64,000 nt of DNA from positions 372,001 to 436,000 of the forward strand of contig NZ_JACJVQ010000017.1 in assembly GCF_014212135.1 (NCBI RefSeq), in the 5' to 3' direction. The translations under genes were made by a program, and so were the position numbers. This document shows positions 7,146-16,350 of the stretch, one piece after another (position 1 is the stretch's first letter; each line of letters begins with the position of its first letter). Under the pieces are notes generated by a model. That model was given only the letters and a program-made list of their open reading frames with translations, made no database searches and was not told the origin of the DNA. The DNA is from Cohnella thailandensis (GTDB taxonomy: Bacteria; Bacillota; Bacilli; Paenibacillales; Paenibacillaceae).

Positions 7146-7727
7146 ATGAAATTCCGCAAGCTTCTAATCTTGACCGCGGTGCTGACCTTGTCGTTCGGCA
7201 CGGGCGTGTTCGCGGATACCCTGGGTCAGAAAGTCAAAGTGATCTTTAATAAACAAGACGTTTCCGATATCGATGCCACCCTGATCGGCAAGGACGCCTA
7301 TGTCTCCGCGGGGGCGCTGGGGGACTTGGTGCAGGGCATGGTGTTCTGGGATGACAGCGCCAAGAAGGTTTCTATTTATAAGCCGAACGTGCACATGTTC
7401 CTGATGTCCGGCTCCACCTCGTTCGGAACGGTCGCGAAGCAGAAGACTCAAGAATTTCAGGTGTATGCGCAGATCGACAATCTGCAGACAAGCATCTCCA
7501 GCTTCAAGATAACGATAACCGACCCTTACGGGGACAGCACCTGGATCGACGGCCTCAGCAGCGGCGATGCCAACTTCCCGTCGGATAAGGACAGCTTCTG
7601 GTTCACCTCCAAGAAATTCTCCTACGAATTCAAATACACGGGCAAGTATACCGTTCGCTTCTGGATGAAGCCGACGGACGGTTCGACGATGCAGGTCGTA
7701 TCGGAGAAGACCGTTATATCCAAGTGA
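7146..7727 (+). CDS. Secreted protein with copper-amine-oxidase-N (stalk) like domain
   Basis: 193 residues. Signal peptide MKFRKLLILTAVLTLSFGTGVFA. Residues 25-80 (VKVIFNKQDV...AYVSAGALGDLVQG MVFWDDSAKKVSIYKP) resemble the copper amine oxidase N-terminal domain, a non-catalytic module common in exported Paenibacillus proteins. The rest is a beta-sandwich-like region (QVYAQIDNLQTSISSFKITITDPYG) that may bind a ligand. No catalytic motif. A GGAGGG site lies upstream and a hairpin follows. Confidence 0.7.
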   Translation: MKFRKLLILTAVLTLSFGTGVFADTLGQKVKVIFNKQDVSDIDATLIGKDAYVSAGALGDLVQGMVFWDDSAKKVSIYKPNVHMFLMSGSTSFGTVAKQKTQEFQVYAQIDNLQTSISSFKITITDPYGDSTWIDGLSSGDANFPSDKDSFWFTSKKFSYEFKYTGKYTVRFWMKPTDGSTMQVVSEKTVISK

Positions 7728-7736
7728 CGATCGTTA

Positions 7737-7772
7737 GGCGCCTTTCTCGAGCGGAGAAGGGCGCTTTCGTTT
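7737..7772 (+). terminator. Terminator after the stalk-domain gene
   Basis: GGCGCCTTTCTC / GGAGAAGGGCGC hairpin followed by TTTCGTTT. Confidence 0.5.
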
Positions 7773-7841
7773 GACCGGTAAGCAAGGAAATGTTAGGATA
7801 CCAAGGTAGGTAAATTCAATTGACTGAACGGGGGTTTCACC

Positions 7842-8135
7842 ATGAGCGATCATGTTCATGACGAAAACTGCAACCACGATCACGACGAAGAAGCCGTATT
7901 TATCGTAACGGACGAAGACGGCAACGAACATGAGATGGTGCTTGTGTATACTTTCGAGACTGGCGATCAAGCGTATGCGGTCCTCCTCGACCGCAACGAT
8001 CCGGAAGATGACGGCGTTATCTTCCGCATAGAAGAAGACGGGGAAGACGAGGTTCTCGTGAACATCGAGAGCGACGAGGAATGGGAACGCGTAATGAAGG
8101 TTTACGAGGAATTGGTCGCTCAAGAAGAGGGCTGA
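7842..8135 (+). CDS. DUF1292 (YrzB-like) acidic protein
   Basis: 97 residues, very acidic, with the DUF1292 pattern: VFIVTDEDGNEHEMVLVYTFETGDQAYAVLLDRND, then VIFRIEEDGEDEVLVNIESDEEWERVMKVYEEL. The N terminus is His-rich (HVHDENCNHDHDEE), suggesting metal binding as an added feature. In Bacillus the homologue lies beside yrrK/yrrL; here it stands alone. Function of the family is unknown. Confidence 0.85.
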   Translation: MSDHVHDENCNHDHDEEAVFIVTDEDGNEHEMVLVYTFETGDQAYAVLLDRNDPEDDGVIFRIEEDGEDEVLVNIESDEEWERVMKVYEELVAQEEG

Positions 8136-8162
8136 TTCGCTCGTCTTATCCTTATAAGCATT

Positions 8163-8205
8163 CGAAGGGCTGATCGGCGTCCGGATGGACGAGGTCAGCC
8201 CTTCG
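8163..8205. terminator. Hairpin between convergent genes
   Basis: 11-bp stem CGAAGGGCTGA / TCAGCCCTTCG. No clear T-run on either side, so its termination role is inferred from position. Confidence 0.4.
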
Positions 8206-8216
8206 TGCGTTTCGAT

Positions 8217-8645
8217 CTAGCCTTTGCGCGGGTTGTAATAAATCGTGCGTCCGTTGAACAGCTTGACTTCCGCTTGAAGCTGTTTGCCGATCCACTTGCA
8301 GTATTCGTTCGCTTTGGACTTGTCCCCATGCGTGGCTTCCGCCGGCAGAACGACTTGGATGCAAGACGGCTCTTCCGCGCCCGCTTCTTCCGGCGGGGAG
8401 GCCGTTCCGAACAGGATAAACCGGTATTTCGGATTGTTGCCCTTCAGGTAGAACCAGCGATCTTCTTCTCCCGCTCTGCTCTCGAAGGTGTAGGGGAACG
8501 CTGCTTCCGCGTAATTCCAGCCGAGCTGACGGCCGGTCAATTCGGTTTGCTCCCGGTAATGCCGCAGGCTTGCCTTGATATCTTCGACGGTTACCGAGGA
8601 AGCGGCGGATCCTTGTACAAGCTTGATGAATGCGCTTTGACTCAT
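8217..8645 (-). CDS. DUF1885 family protein
   Basis: 142 residues from the ATG 8 nt after AGGGGG; an in-frame GTG 9 nt earlier would overlap the site. The sequence SQSAFIKLVQGSAASSVTVEDIKASLRHYREQTELTGRQLGWNYAEAAFPYTF fits the DUF1885 family of Bacillales, whose structure is known but whose role is not. Soluble with no signal peptide. It is a single gene between hairpins. Confidence 0.75.
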   Translation of the reverse strand: MSQSAFIKLVQGSAASSVTVEDIKASLRHYREQTELTGRQLGWNYAEAAFPYTFESRAGEEDRWFYLKGNNPKYRFILFGTASPPEEAGAEEPSCIQVVLPAEATHGDKSKANEYCKWIGKQLQAEVKLFNGRTIYYNPRKG

Positions 8646-8734
8646 CGGCTGCACCCCCTAAACCAAATGATAGCACCAGCATGCCGCGGCTGGCAATCGT
8701 TTCCTTATAGCTGCAAAATCCATAAAAAAGACCG

Positions 8735-10204
8735 CTACGAAATAGCGGTCTCTTCGACGATGACTTTGATGTTGCGGACGCTTCGGTCTTCCGGTCCTTT
8801 GACGGGCAGGCCGACTTCGAGGTGTTCGACGATGTAATCGATATTATCCTGCGAGATGACTTCCCCCGGCAGAAGGATCGGAATGCCCGGCGGATACACG
8901 TAGATGAACTCGGCGATGATCCGGCCGGCCGATTCGGTGAGCGGAAGGATCTCCGTCTCGCCGTAAAAGGCGTCCCTCGGAGTGAGGGAAAGGTGCGGGA
9001 TCTCCGGAATCCGGACGATCAGCTCCTTCACTTCGCGGGTATGAAGGAACTCGTCTGCCATGCGGGCGAGCGCATCCACCAGAATGCCGATCGTCTCTTC
9101 GTTGTCTCCCGGCGTGATGAGGCAGAGGATGTTGTACATATCGCTCATCTCGACCTCGATATTGAACTTTTCCCGCAGCCAGTTCTCGGCATCGTAGCCG
9201 GTCATGCCGAGGTGACGGATGTGAACGGTGACCTTCGTCGGGTCGTAGTCGAAGGTAGCTTCGTCCCCAAGCAGATCTTCGCCGAAGCAGTACAAGCCTT
9301 CGATCTTGTTGATGGCCGCTCGGGCTTGCTGCGCCAACGCGACCGCGCGGCCGGCGAGCTCCCTGCCGTGCAGCGCCAGCTGCCTGCGGGCGGTATCGAG
9401 CGACGCGAGCAGCGGGTAGGACGTCGACGTCGACGTCAGCATGCTGAAGATCGTCTGGGCGCGCTGGATGTTGACGAGACCGGAGCGGATATTCAGGATG
9501 GAGCTCTGAGTCATCGATCCTCCCAGCTTATGCACGCTCGTCGCCGCCATGTCGGCACCCGCTTGCATGGCCGACAAGGGGAGCTCGTCGGAGAAGTGAA
9601 TGAGAGCGCCGTGCGCTTCGTCCACGAGCACGGGAATGTCGTATTCGTGCACGAGATCGACGATCTCCTTCAGGTTCGCGCAGACTCCGTAATAGGTCGG
9701 GTTAATGACGAGTACGGCAGCCGCATCCGGATGGCGTTCGAGCGCCCGGCGCACCGAACGGGTCGTAATGCCGTGGTCGATGCCGAGATTACGGTCACGG
9801 ACAGGCGATAGAAACACCGGGCGAGCCCCCGAGAAAATGATCGCGGACAGAACCGATTTGTGAACGTTGCGGGGGACGATGATTTTGTCGCCTTGGCCGC
9901 ACACGCTCATGATCATCGTCATGATCGCGGTGCTCGTTCCTTGAACGGAGAAGAAGGTAGCGTCCGCTCCGAACGCATCGGCTGCCAGCTGCTGAGCCTC
10001 CAGGATGACGCTGACCGGCTGGTGGAGGTCGTCGAGCGGGGCGATGTTGATGAGATCGACATCGAGCACGTTCTGACCAACGAATTCGCGGAACTCCGGA
10101 TCCATGCCTGAGCCTTTCTTATGGCCGGGGATGTGGAATTGTATCGGATTATGCTCCGCATGGCGACGCAGGGCGTCGAATAAGGGAGTGCGGGAATGAT
10201 TCAA
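8735..10204 (-). CDS. speA: Orn/Lys/Arg decarboxylase, SpeA-like (arginine decarboxylase family)
   Basis: 489 residues, the size of Bacillus SpeA (490). FHIPGHKKGSGMDPEF is the family N-terminal signature. QGTSTAIMTMIM and NPTYYGVCANLKEIV belong to the PLP domain, VDEAHGALIHF supplies the PLP-Asp, and SVHKLGGSMTQSS carries the Schiff-base lysine. The C-terminal FYGETEILPLTESAGRI and YPPGIPILLPGE are typical. It decarboxylates a basic amino acid (arginine to agmatine in Bacillus) for polyamine synthesis; lysine cannot be excluded. TTG start with GGTAGGAG 6 nt upstream. Confidence 0.88.
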   Translation of the reverse strand: MNHSRTPLFDALRRHAEHNPIQFHIPGHKKGSGMDPEFREFVGQNVLDVDLINIAPLDDLHQPVSVILEAQQLAADAFGADATFFSVQGTSTAIMTMIMSVCGQGDKIIVPRNVHKSVLSAIIFSGARPVFLSPVRDRNLGIDHGITTRSVRRALERHPDAAAVLVINPTYYGVCANLKEIVDLVHEYDIPVLVDEAHGALIHFSDELPLSAMQAGADMAATSVHKLGGSMTQSSILNIRSGLVNIQRAQTIFSMLTSTSTSYPLLASLDTARRQLALHGRELAGRAVALAQQARAAINKIEGLYCFGEDLLGDEATFDYDPTKVTVHIRHLGMTGYDAENWLREKFNIEVEMSDMYNILCLITPGDNEETIGILVDALARMADEFLHTREVKELIVRIPEIPHLSLTPRDAFYGETEILPLTESAGRIIAEFIYVYPPGIPILLPGEVISQDNIDYIVEHLEVGLPVKGPEDRSVRNIKVIVEETAIS

Positions 10205-10259
10205 GGATAGCTCCTACCTTTCCATGCCGTAACATACGGTAAACTGAACAACAAGCATG

Positions 10260-10287
10260 AGTATAGCAAAAATAGGGGGGAATGCAA
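10260..10287 (-). promoter_or_regulatory. Promoter of the SpeA-like gene
   Basis: Minus strand TTGCAT (10287-10282), 16-nt spacer, TATACT (10265-10260), about 55 nt before the TTG start. Confidence 0.65.
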
Positions 10288-10328
10288 CAAGTCGCGATAG
10301 AGCTTTTCGGATTTATTCGACATCCCAT

Positions 10329-10357
10329 TTGGAACAGGCTAATGATTATGCTACCAT
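10329..10357 (+). promoter_or_regulatory. Extended -10 promoter for the MFS gene
   Basis: TTGGAA, 17-nt spacer, then TGC directly before TACCAT. It leaves a leader of about 45 nt to the TTG start. A second box pair at 10364-10391 would put transcription start after the ribosome binding site and is less likely. Confidence 0.5.
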
Positions 10358-10406
10358 ATTTTATTGAATACAATGTTAACTGGCCTACAATAAGGAGAGA
10401 ATCTTT

Positions 10407-11585
10407 TTGCGCAGCAAACTCGCGATCGTATCCCTCATGTTGATCACGACCTTTATCGGCTTCGGAATCATCATTCCCGTTTTGCCTCAAGCGGTATCCG
10501 ACATCGACCCCGAATCGGCGAATTGGCATACGGGATTGATGTTAGCGCTTTACTCGCTTGTGTCGTTCCTTTTATCCCCGGTATGGGGTAGCGTGTCTGG
10601 CCGAGTCGGGCGCAGGCCGGTCATCATGATCGGCATTCTCGGCTTCTGCATCAGCTTTCTTCTATTCGGCTTAGCCGGGGACAATCTCGTTCTCATGTAC
10701 GTTTCCCGTCTTCTCGGAGGCTTGTTCTCGGGGGCCGTCACCGCCTGCATCGTCGCTTATGTCGCGGATATTACGACGGCGGAGGAGCGGACCAAGGGAA
10801 TGGCCGTCGTGGGAATGAGCATCGGCCTCGGCTTTACCTTCGGCCCCTTCGTGGGAGGAGTGCTTAGCGAGATCTCGCTGTCGGCTCCGTTCTACGCCGC
10901 ATCCGGACTCGCCTTTCTTACTTTCCTTGCCGCATGGGCGAAGCTGACGGAATCTCTTCCTCCGGAGAGACGGGCGGCGATCCGCGGCATGCCCAAGGCA
11001 TCGCGTTGGACCGCGTTCCAAGGGCCGCTTAAGAATCTGTACGTGTTAGCGTTCTTCGTTACGTTCTCGCTTGCCATTCTGGAGTCGACGATGCAGCTCT
11101 ACGGCATGAGCCGCTTCGACGTTACCCCGCGCCAAGTGGGAATGATGTTCTTCTTCTGCGGCTTGGCCGGAGCCCTCGTTCAAGGAGGAGTCGTCCGACG
11201 CCGGGTCAAGAAAGGGCAGGAGAGCCTCTATATCGCCGCCGGGCTCGTCATCTCGGCCGCCGGGTTCTTCCTGCTGCTGACCGCCAACGATTGGGCGATG
11301 GCTACCGTTTTCCTATGTATTTTCGGAATCGGCAACTCTTTGATTCGCCCGTGCGTTACTTCGTTGATCACTCAGAAAACGAAGGTCGAGCAAGGAGTCG
11401 CCTCCGGGCTGAGCTCCTCGATGGACAGCCTGGGACGGATCGTCGGCCCTCTGCTCGGCACGGCACTGCTCGACGTGACCGAATGGCTGCCGTTCGTGCT
11501 CTCGGGCGCTCTATCGCTGGCCGCGCTCGGCCTGTTGGCCAGGTTTCGAAGCGCGGATCGCGCCCAGACGCAGGTACAAGGATAA
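10407..11585 (+). CDS. MFS drug:H+ antiporter family transporter (DHA1-like)
   Basis: 392 residues, about 12 hydrophobic segments. Motif A appears as GSVSGRVGRRPVIMIG between helices 2 and 3. Motif C, an antiporter signature, appears as GMSIGLGFTFGPFVGG in helix 5. This points to a proton-coupled exporter of the TetA/Bmr group in the plasma membrane. The substrate is unknown. TTG start after AAGGAGAG. A strong terminator follows, so it is transcribed separately from the RND gene. Confidence 0.88.
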   Translation: MRSKLAIVSLMLITTFIGFGIIIPVLPQAVSDIDPESANWHTGLMLALYSLVSFLLSPVWGSVSGRVGRRPVIMIGILGFCISFLLFGLAGDNLVLMYVSRLLGGLFSGAVTACIVAYVADITTAEERTKGMAVVGMSIGLGFTFGPFVGGVLSEISLSAPFYAASGLAFLTFLAAWAKLTESLPPERRAAIRGMPKASRWTAFQGPLKNLYVLAFFVTFSLAILESTMQLYGMSRFDVTPRQVGMMFFFCGLAGALVQGGVVRRRVKKGQESLYIAAGLVISAAGFFLLLTANDWAMATVFLCIFGIGNSLIRPCVTSLITQKTKVEQGVASGLSSSMDSLGRIVGPLLGTALLDVTEWLPFVLSGALSLAALGLLARFRSADRAQTQVQG

Positions 11586-11603
11586 TCGAATATCATTTAC
11601 GGG

Positions 11604-11668
11604 ACGTCTCCGGTCCGACTTCATCTCAGCCTTGAGTCTAGGTTGAAGTCCGGTCCGGAGACGTTTTT
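11604..11668 (+). terminator. Strong terminator after the MFS gene
   Basis: Outer stem ACGTCTCCGG / CCGGAGACGT with an inner TCCGACTTCA / TGAAGTCCGG helix, then TTTTTC. Confidence 0.75.
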
Positions 11669-11739
11669 CACTTGGAAGACTCCCCCTTATGATAAGGATG
11701 ACAAAAAAAAGAACACGGAGTGGAAGGGGAAATCGGAAG

Positions 11740-14700
11740 GTGAAATCGATTATTCAAGGAGCGTTCCGCAATAAGGCGGCGATTATTATTCTCGTCGTCA
11801 TGACGCTTGGGCTTGGGGTCATGAGCTACTTCAAGCTGCCGATGGAATTGATGCCGGAGGCGGACAACCCTCAGGTAACGGTTAGCGTCATCGGTCAAGG
11901 CTATGACGCCGCCACGATGGAGAGCCAGGTGACCAACCCGTTAGAACAAGCTCTGGCGGGCATTAAAGGCAAAACGGGAATGTTCTCGAATTCGGGAGAG
12001 AATTTCTCGCAGATCAATCTGAACTTCGATTCGAAGACGAACATGAAGGACGCCAAAACGGAAGTGGAGAAGGCGGTCAACGCCGTTCCGCTGCCGGAGA
12101 GAGCTTCTCCGCCGTACGTCGTTCAGTTTAATACCTCGATGATCCCGATCTCGTTCGTATCCTTGACGTTCGCCGACGGCGTCGGCAACGCGGACAAGGA
12201 GAAGATCGAGCAGCAGGTAGTGGATCGATTCCGTTCGATCGACGGCGCGGGCGCCGTGCAGCTTTCCGGCAAGTCCCAGCCGTCCGTGCATGTCGTTCCG
12301 GATACGGTTAAGCTGGCGGAGAAGGGCGTGCCGCTTCAGGCTCTCTACGGAGTGCTTCAAGGGCGCAGCGAATCCTCTTCGGTCGGACAGACGACGCTGG
12401 ACGGGACGATCGTCAATCTCGGCGTAGCTTCCAGCCTGTCGGATGTCGAGACGATGAAGAAGCTGCCGGTCGCGGCCGGAGTGACTTTAGGCGATGTGGC
12501 CGAGGTTACGTTGGTTAACGATAAAGAGAGCATCGCCCGAATCGACGGCAAGGATGCCCTGAGCGTCGTCATCTCCAAGGCGGCGAACGCCAATGCCGTG
12601 AGCGTGGGCAAGGACGTCCAGAAGGTCATCGACGAGTGGAACCGGGACAACAAGCAGGCTTCTCTGAAAATGCTCATGAACACCTCGGACGAGATCGTTC
12701 ATTCCGTTAACAGCATGATGAGAGAAGTGTTGATGGGCGCGTTGTTCGCAACTCTGGTCATCCTGTTGTTCATGCGCAACGTTCGAGCCACGCTCGTCAC
12801 GATCGTCTCGATTCCGTTGTCGCTCGGCTTGACGCTGTATCTGCTGGACCTGTCCGGAATCTCTTTGAACATCCTGACCCTTGGCGGGGTAGCCGTCGCG
12901 GTCGGACGTCTGGTGGACGACAGCATCGTCGTCATCGAGAACATCTTCCGCCGGCTTCAGAAGGAAACGTTCTCCGTCGGTCTGATCATCGACGCCACTC
13001 GCGAGGTATCCCGAGCGATTACGGCTTCCACGCTGACGACCGTCGCGGTCTTCCTGCCGATGGGACTGCTTCGCGGCTCGCTTCAAGATTTCTTGCTGCC
13101 GTTCGCGTTGACCGTAACGTACTCTCTCTTGTCATCTCTGATCGTCGCTCTTACGGTCATTCCGCTGATGAGCTCCGGGGTGCTGAAGGGCTCGCGCATC
13201 AAGGAACACAAGCCGTCCGAACGCTTCGTGAAGTTCCTGAACTGGAATCTGCGGCATAAGTGGGTGCCGCTGCTGATCGCTCTCGTTTTGCTCGTCGGTT
13301 CCGTCGGCACCTACTTCAGCATGCCGAAAGGCGCGATCGACAACTCGAGCGCAACGAGCTTGAACGTTACGCTCGAATACAAGCCGGATACTCCGGTCGA
13401 CGAGGTGTTCGAGAACGGCAAGAAGCTGGAAGCGTTCCTGCTCGAGCAAGAAGGCCAGGAATGGGTCAGCATGGATATGGGGAACAGCGCCGACGGCGCC
13501 CAATACGGAAGCGTCAATTCGCCGACTCTGGTCACCTACATGATCAGTATGGAGAAAGGCGCGGACGCCGAGAAAATCATCGAAGCCGTGAATTCGCAGA
13601 AGAGCAACTATCCCGAAGCCGAATTGGCGGTAGGGGCAAGCTCCTTCTTCGGAGGGGGAAGCTCGACTCAGGTGTACGTCGACATTACCGGCAACAACGA
13701 GGAGGACCTCGCTGCAGCCGCGGACGAAGTCATCGCCAAGATCAAGCCGATCGAGGACGTCCTTAAAGTCGAGAGCAATCAAGACGAGAAGACGACCGTG
13801 TACACGCTCGAAGTCGATCCGGCTACGGCGAAGTCTTCCGATATCGCCGGTCAGCTTCAAGGAATGCTGAACCCGGTTCCGATCGGGTCCATTCAATCCG
13901 AAGGTCAATCCCTTAGCGTGCTGTTGCAGCCTGTTCTTAAGCTGAATTCCGCCGCGGACCTCGAGAACATGAGCGTCCTGACGGACGAAGGGCCGAAGCA
14001 AGTGTCCAGCGTGGCTAAGTGGGTGAAGGAAGAGAAGCCGACCAAGTTCTACCATAAGGATGGCTACACGTATATCCGCGTTACCGCGACCGTGGAACCG
14101 AGCCAATTGTCGACCGTCGGTTCGACCATCTCGAAGGAGATGGATAAGCTGACGGTACCGGAAGGGGTTAAGCTGAACGTCGGCGGCGCTTCCGCCGACC
14201 AATCCGAGGACTTCGCCAGCTTGTTCATGATGATGATCGTATCGATCGGAATCGTGTACCTGATCATGGTGTTCACGTTCAAGACGATCCGCGCGCCGAT
14301 CGCGATTCTCGCTTCGATTCTGTTCGTGCCGATCGGAGCGGTGCTTGGCCTGATCGTAACGGGAATTACACCGGACTTTACCGCCATCTTCGGTGTCGTC
14401 ATGCTGATCGGTATCGTCGTTACCAACGCGATCGTTCTCATCGACCGAGTGAAGCAGAACGAAGAGCGGATGACGATCCGCGAAGCGCTCCTGGAAGCGG
14501 CCGGCACCCGCATGCGTCCGATTCTGATGACGGCTATCGCGACGGTATGCGCGATGCTCCCGCTCGTCTTCGGCTCCTCGGAATCGGGCAGCATTGTCTC
14601 CCAGAGCCTCGCTATCGTCGTTATCGGCGGCTTGGTCGTCGCGACGCTGCTCACGCTCGTTATCGTGCCTTGTATCTATGAGCTGCTGTTCTTCCGCAAG

Positions 14701-14745
14701 TCCAAACGTCAACGCATCGAGGCGACTCGCTCCGCAGCCGCCTAA
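11740..14745 (+). CDS. RND-family efflux pump (AcrB/SwrC type)
   Basis: 1001 residues from the GTG after GGAAGGGGA. In-frame ATGs at 11689 and 11699 would add a basic tail but have poor sites. It has two repeated halves, each with one TM plus a large porter domain and about five TMs. TM4 carries the proton-relay signature GGVAVAVGRLVDDSIVVIEN (Asp-Asp), and the second half has GVVMLIGIVVTNAIVLIDR. GILMTAIATVCAMLPLVFG-like and SSLIVALTVIPLMSSGVL segments are also typical. In Firmicutes such pumps (SwrC/YerP) export surfactins and other amphiphiles without an outer-membrane partner. No membrane fusion gene is adjacent. Confidence 0.92.
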   Translation: MKSIIQGAFRNKAAIIILVVMTLGLGVMSYFKLPMELMPEADNPQVTVSVIGQGYDAATMESQVTNPLEQALAGIKGKTGMFSNSGENFSQINLNFDSKTNMKDAKTEVEKAVNAVPLPERASPPYVVQFNTSMIPISFVSLTFADGVGNADKEKIEQQVVDRFRSIDGAGAVQLSGKSQPSVHVVPDTVKLAEKGVPLQALYGVLQGRSESSSVGQTTLDGTIVNLGVASSLSDVETMKKLPVAAGVTLGDVAEVTLVNDKESIARIDGKDALSVVISKAANANAVSVGKDVQKVIDEWNRDNKQASLKMLMNTSDEIVHSVNSMMREVLMGALFATLVILLFMRNVRATLVTIVSIPLSLGLTLYLLDLSGISLNILTLGGVAVAVGRLVDDSIVVIENIFRRLQKETFSVGLIIDATREVSRAITASTLTTVAVFLPMGLLRGSLQDFLLPFALTVTYSLLSSLIVALTVIPLMSSGVLKGSRIKEHKPSERFVKFLNWNLRHKWVPLLIALVLLVGSVGTYFSMPKGAIDNSSATSLNVTLEYKPDTPVDEVFENGKKLEAFLLEQEGQEWVSMDMGNSADGAQYGSVNSPTLVTYMISMEKGADAEKIIEAVNSQKSNYPEAELAVGASSFFGGGSSTQVYVDITGNNEEDLAAAADEVIAKIKPIEDVLKVESNQDEKTTVYTLEVDPATAKSSDIAGQLQGMLNPVPIGSIQSEGQSLSVLLQPVLKLNSAADLENMSVLTDEGPKQVSSVAKWVKEEKPTKFYHKDGYTYIRVTATVEPSQLSTVGSTISKEMDKLTVPEGVKLNVGGASADQSEDFASLFMMMIVSIGIVYLIMVFTFKTIRAPIAILASILFVPIGAVLGLIVTGITPDFTAIFGVVMLIGIVVTNAIVLIDRVKQNEERMTIREALLEAAGTRMRPILMTAIATVCAMLPLVFGSSESGSIVSQSLAIVVIGGLVVATLLTLVIVPCIYELLFFRKSKRQRIEATRSAAA

Positions 14746-14749
14746 CGCA

Positions 14750-14787
14750 ATAAGCCCCCGTTCCGCGTATGCGGCCGGGGGCTTATC
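14750..14787. terminator. Bidirectional terminator between the RND gene and yktB
   Basis: Stem ATAAGCCCCCG / CCGGGGGCTTAT with a 12-nt loop, flanked by short T/A runs; the two genes converge on it. Confidence 0.65.
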
Positions 14788-14789
14788 CT

Positions 14790-15434
14790 TTAAGCTTGCG
14801 CCATTCGGTAGAGCGGAAGCAAGGTGTCGAAGACGGACTCCGCTTTGCGCAGGAGCGCATCGCCGTCCTTCAGCAGCGGGTCACCCCGGCGGACGTGAAT
14901 GCCGCACGTCAGCTCGGCCGCTTTGACGCTTCCCAGCCTGCGAAACAGCTCGGCAAGCTCCTCTTCCGACAGCTCCTCGTGAACCGAGCCGGTCGGAACC
15001 ATGTGATCCTTCGACCAGATATAAGAAGGCGGGATCGACTTGCGGATGGAGTTCAGCTCTCTACTGGCTTTCTCGGCGAACGCGGTTTTGTTCGGGCATT
15101 CGTAAATGATGGCGAACTGCATGAACAGATGAGTGGACCATAACCCGATCTGGAAGTGGGGGAAGGCCTTGTACCCTCTTGCGCTTGGCGACCAAGCGAC
15201 CCAAGTGTCGTCTGGAGGATTAACCGATCTTCTCGCGTGCTTGGCGACATGGGCGAACGCTTCTTCGCCTGTCAGCTTGGCTATTACGGGAGCAAGCGAT
15301 TCGCCGATGGAATGAAGCTTCGGCCGTACCTGCGAAATAATGGCTTCCATTCGACCTTCTAATCCGGGAACCGACATCGCATCGAAGTCGGAATCCGTAA
15401 AGCCGCCGAAGCGGGTAGTTGCGACGTTTGCCAC
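14790..15434 (-). CDS. yktB: DUF1054 family protein, YktB-like
   Basis: 214 residues, family length. Conserved stretches: FGGFTDSDFDAM at the N terminus, DTWVAWSPSARGYKAFPHFQIGLWSTHLFMQFAIIYE in the centre and SKDHMVPTG near the C-terminal third. Cytosolic. The structure of YktB-type proteins is known, but their biochemical role is not established. The initiator ATG follows GAGGTGATTCC. Single gene. Confidence 0.88.
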   Translation of the reverse strand: MANVATTRFGGFTDSDFDAMSVPGLEGRMEAIISQVRPKLHSIGESLAPVIAKLTGEEAFAHVAKHARRSVNPPDDTWVAWSPSARGYKAFPHFQIGLWSTHLFMQFAIIYECPNKTAFAEKASRELNSIRKSIPPSYIWSKDHMVPTGSVHEELSEEELAELFRRLGSVKAAELTCGIHVRRGDPLLKDGDALLRKAESVFDTLLPLYRMAQA

Positions 15435-15607
15435 GATGGAATCACCTCAAACCATTTTTCTAAAAAAAGCTTTCCCTCACTATACTGGAAAATAGTCAAG
15501 AAACCAAGTTGCCAGATCATAAGATGGAGTATAAGATAAAGGTAAGAACAAATATTCTGAACATTCGGTCAACAACTCGAGCCATGCGCTTTCCGCAGGA
15601 GGGGGAG

Positions 15608-16210
15608 ATGGCCGTGAATCGAAGCCATGAGGTGGAATACTGCAACCTGGAGCTTCGTTTCGATCGCAGGCAGCTGCAGAATTTGATACGAGAGCTGATT
15701 TCCGAAGGGTACTCCTTGTACTGGAACGAGAGCGACCATCAATTCCTGATTTCGGTCCGAACGGGACGCAAGCTGCTCAAGCTCAGGTTTCAACGATCTT
15801 CCAACCGCTACAAGATGGTCGGGGACTACGTGGTTAAGGATGAGAAGCTGGCGCAATGGATCGAGAAGCTGATCAACGATTCCCGCGGCCATGCCGTCGT
15901 CAAGAGGTTTCGCGACCGTCAGGTATTGATCGAGAACATCATGTTTGGAGAAATTATTCGTCTCGTGGAGGTGTCAGGCATGGAACATCGGATCATTTTT
16001 CAGAAGCGTCCTCAAATTACGGTAGAAGATATGGTTCAAGCTTTCAAGTCGAAGAGAGCCGAGCTGCGGGCTGGAGTTCTTCGTCTTGAGATCGATTATG
16101 AGCTCGCTGTTCTCCATGAGGCGTTGCAGCAAGGCCAGGCCGAAGAGATCGAGAGCAGCAAGCTTCGACTGGAAGGCATGCGCAAGGAAATGCTTCTACT
16201 GGAGCTATAA
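15608..16210 (+). CDS. Conserved hypothetical protein of Bacillales (no known domain)
   Basis: 200 residues from the ATG 6 nt behind GCAGGAGGGGG; the frame extends back to 15509 but that part has no site and is probably 5' UTR. It has a two-part build: a beta-rich N-terminal half (EYCNLELRFDRRQLQNLIRELISEGYSLY...LLKLRFQRSSNRYKMVGDYVV) and a C-terminal helical half ending in a coiled-coil-like stretch (EIESSKLRLEGMRKEMLLLEL). Relatives in Paenibacillus carry unrelated automatic names. I assign no function. Confidence 0.65.
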   Translation: MAVNRSHEVEYCNLELRFDRRQLQNLIRELISEGYSLYWNESDHQFLISVRTGRKLLKLRFQRSSNRYKMVGDYVVKDEKLAQWIEKLINDSRGHAVVKRFRDRQVLIENIMFGEIIRLVEVSGMEHRIIFQKRPQITVEDMVQAFKSKRAELRAGVLRLEIDYELAVLHEALQQGQAEEIESSKLRLEGMRKEMLLLEL

Positions 16211-16247
16211 CCGTTATCGGCAAAGTTATCGAATACGAATTTCTTCG

Positions 16248-16270
16248 GCGCCCTTCGGGGCGCTTTCTTC
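16248..16270 (+). terminator. Short GC hairpin terminator
   Basis: GCGCCC-TTCG-GGGCGC followed by TTTCTTCATT, 38 nt after the stop of the hypothetical gene. Confidence 0.6.
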
Positions 16271-16328
16271 ATTATCGCAACCGCTTTCTCTCCTCCAAGG
16301 GACCCCTCTTTTTTATCCCCTCACCGTC

Positions 16329-16349
16329 CACTATCCCCTTCGCTCAGCA
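16329..16349 (+). repeat. Left 21-bp inverted repeat of the transposase-like locus
   Basis: CACTATCCCCTTCGCTCAGCA is the exact reverse complement of 17554-17574. The pair encloses 1246 bp holding the transposase-like gene. Confidence 0.8.
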
Positions 16350-16350
16350 A

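Noticed and set aside
10364..10391. Promoter TTGAAT-16-TACAAT before the MFS gene
   Set aside because: Transcription from it would begin after or within the ribosome binding site of the TTG start; the boxes at 10329-10357 fit better.
13132..14712. 526-residue minus-strand frame opposite the RND pump
   Set aside because: His/Asp/Arg-rich shadow translation of a membrane protein gene, no start signal.
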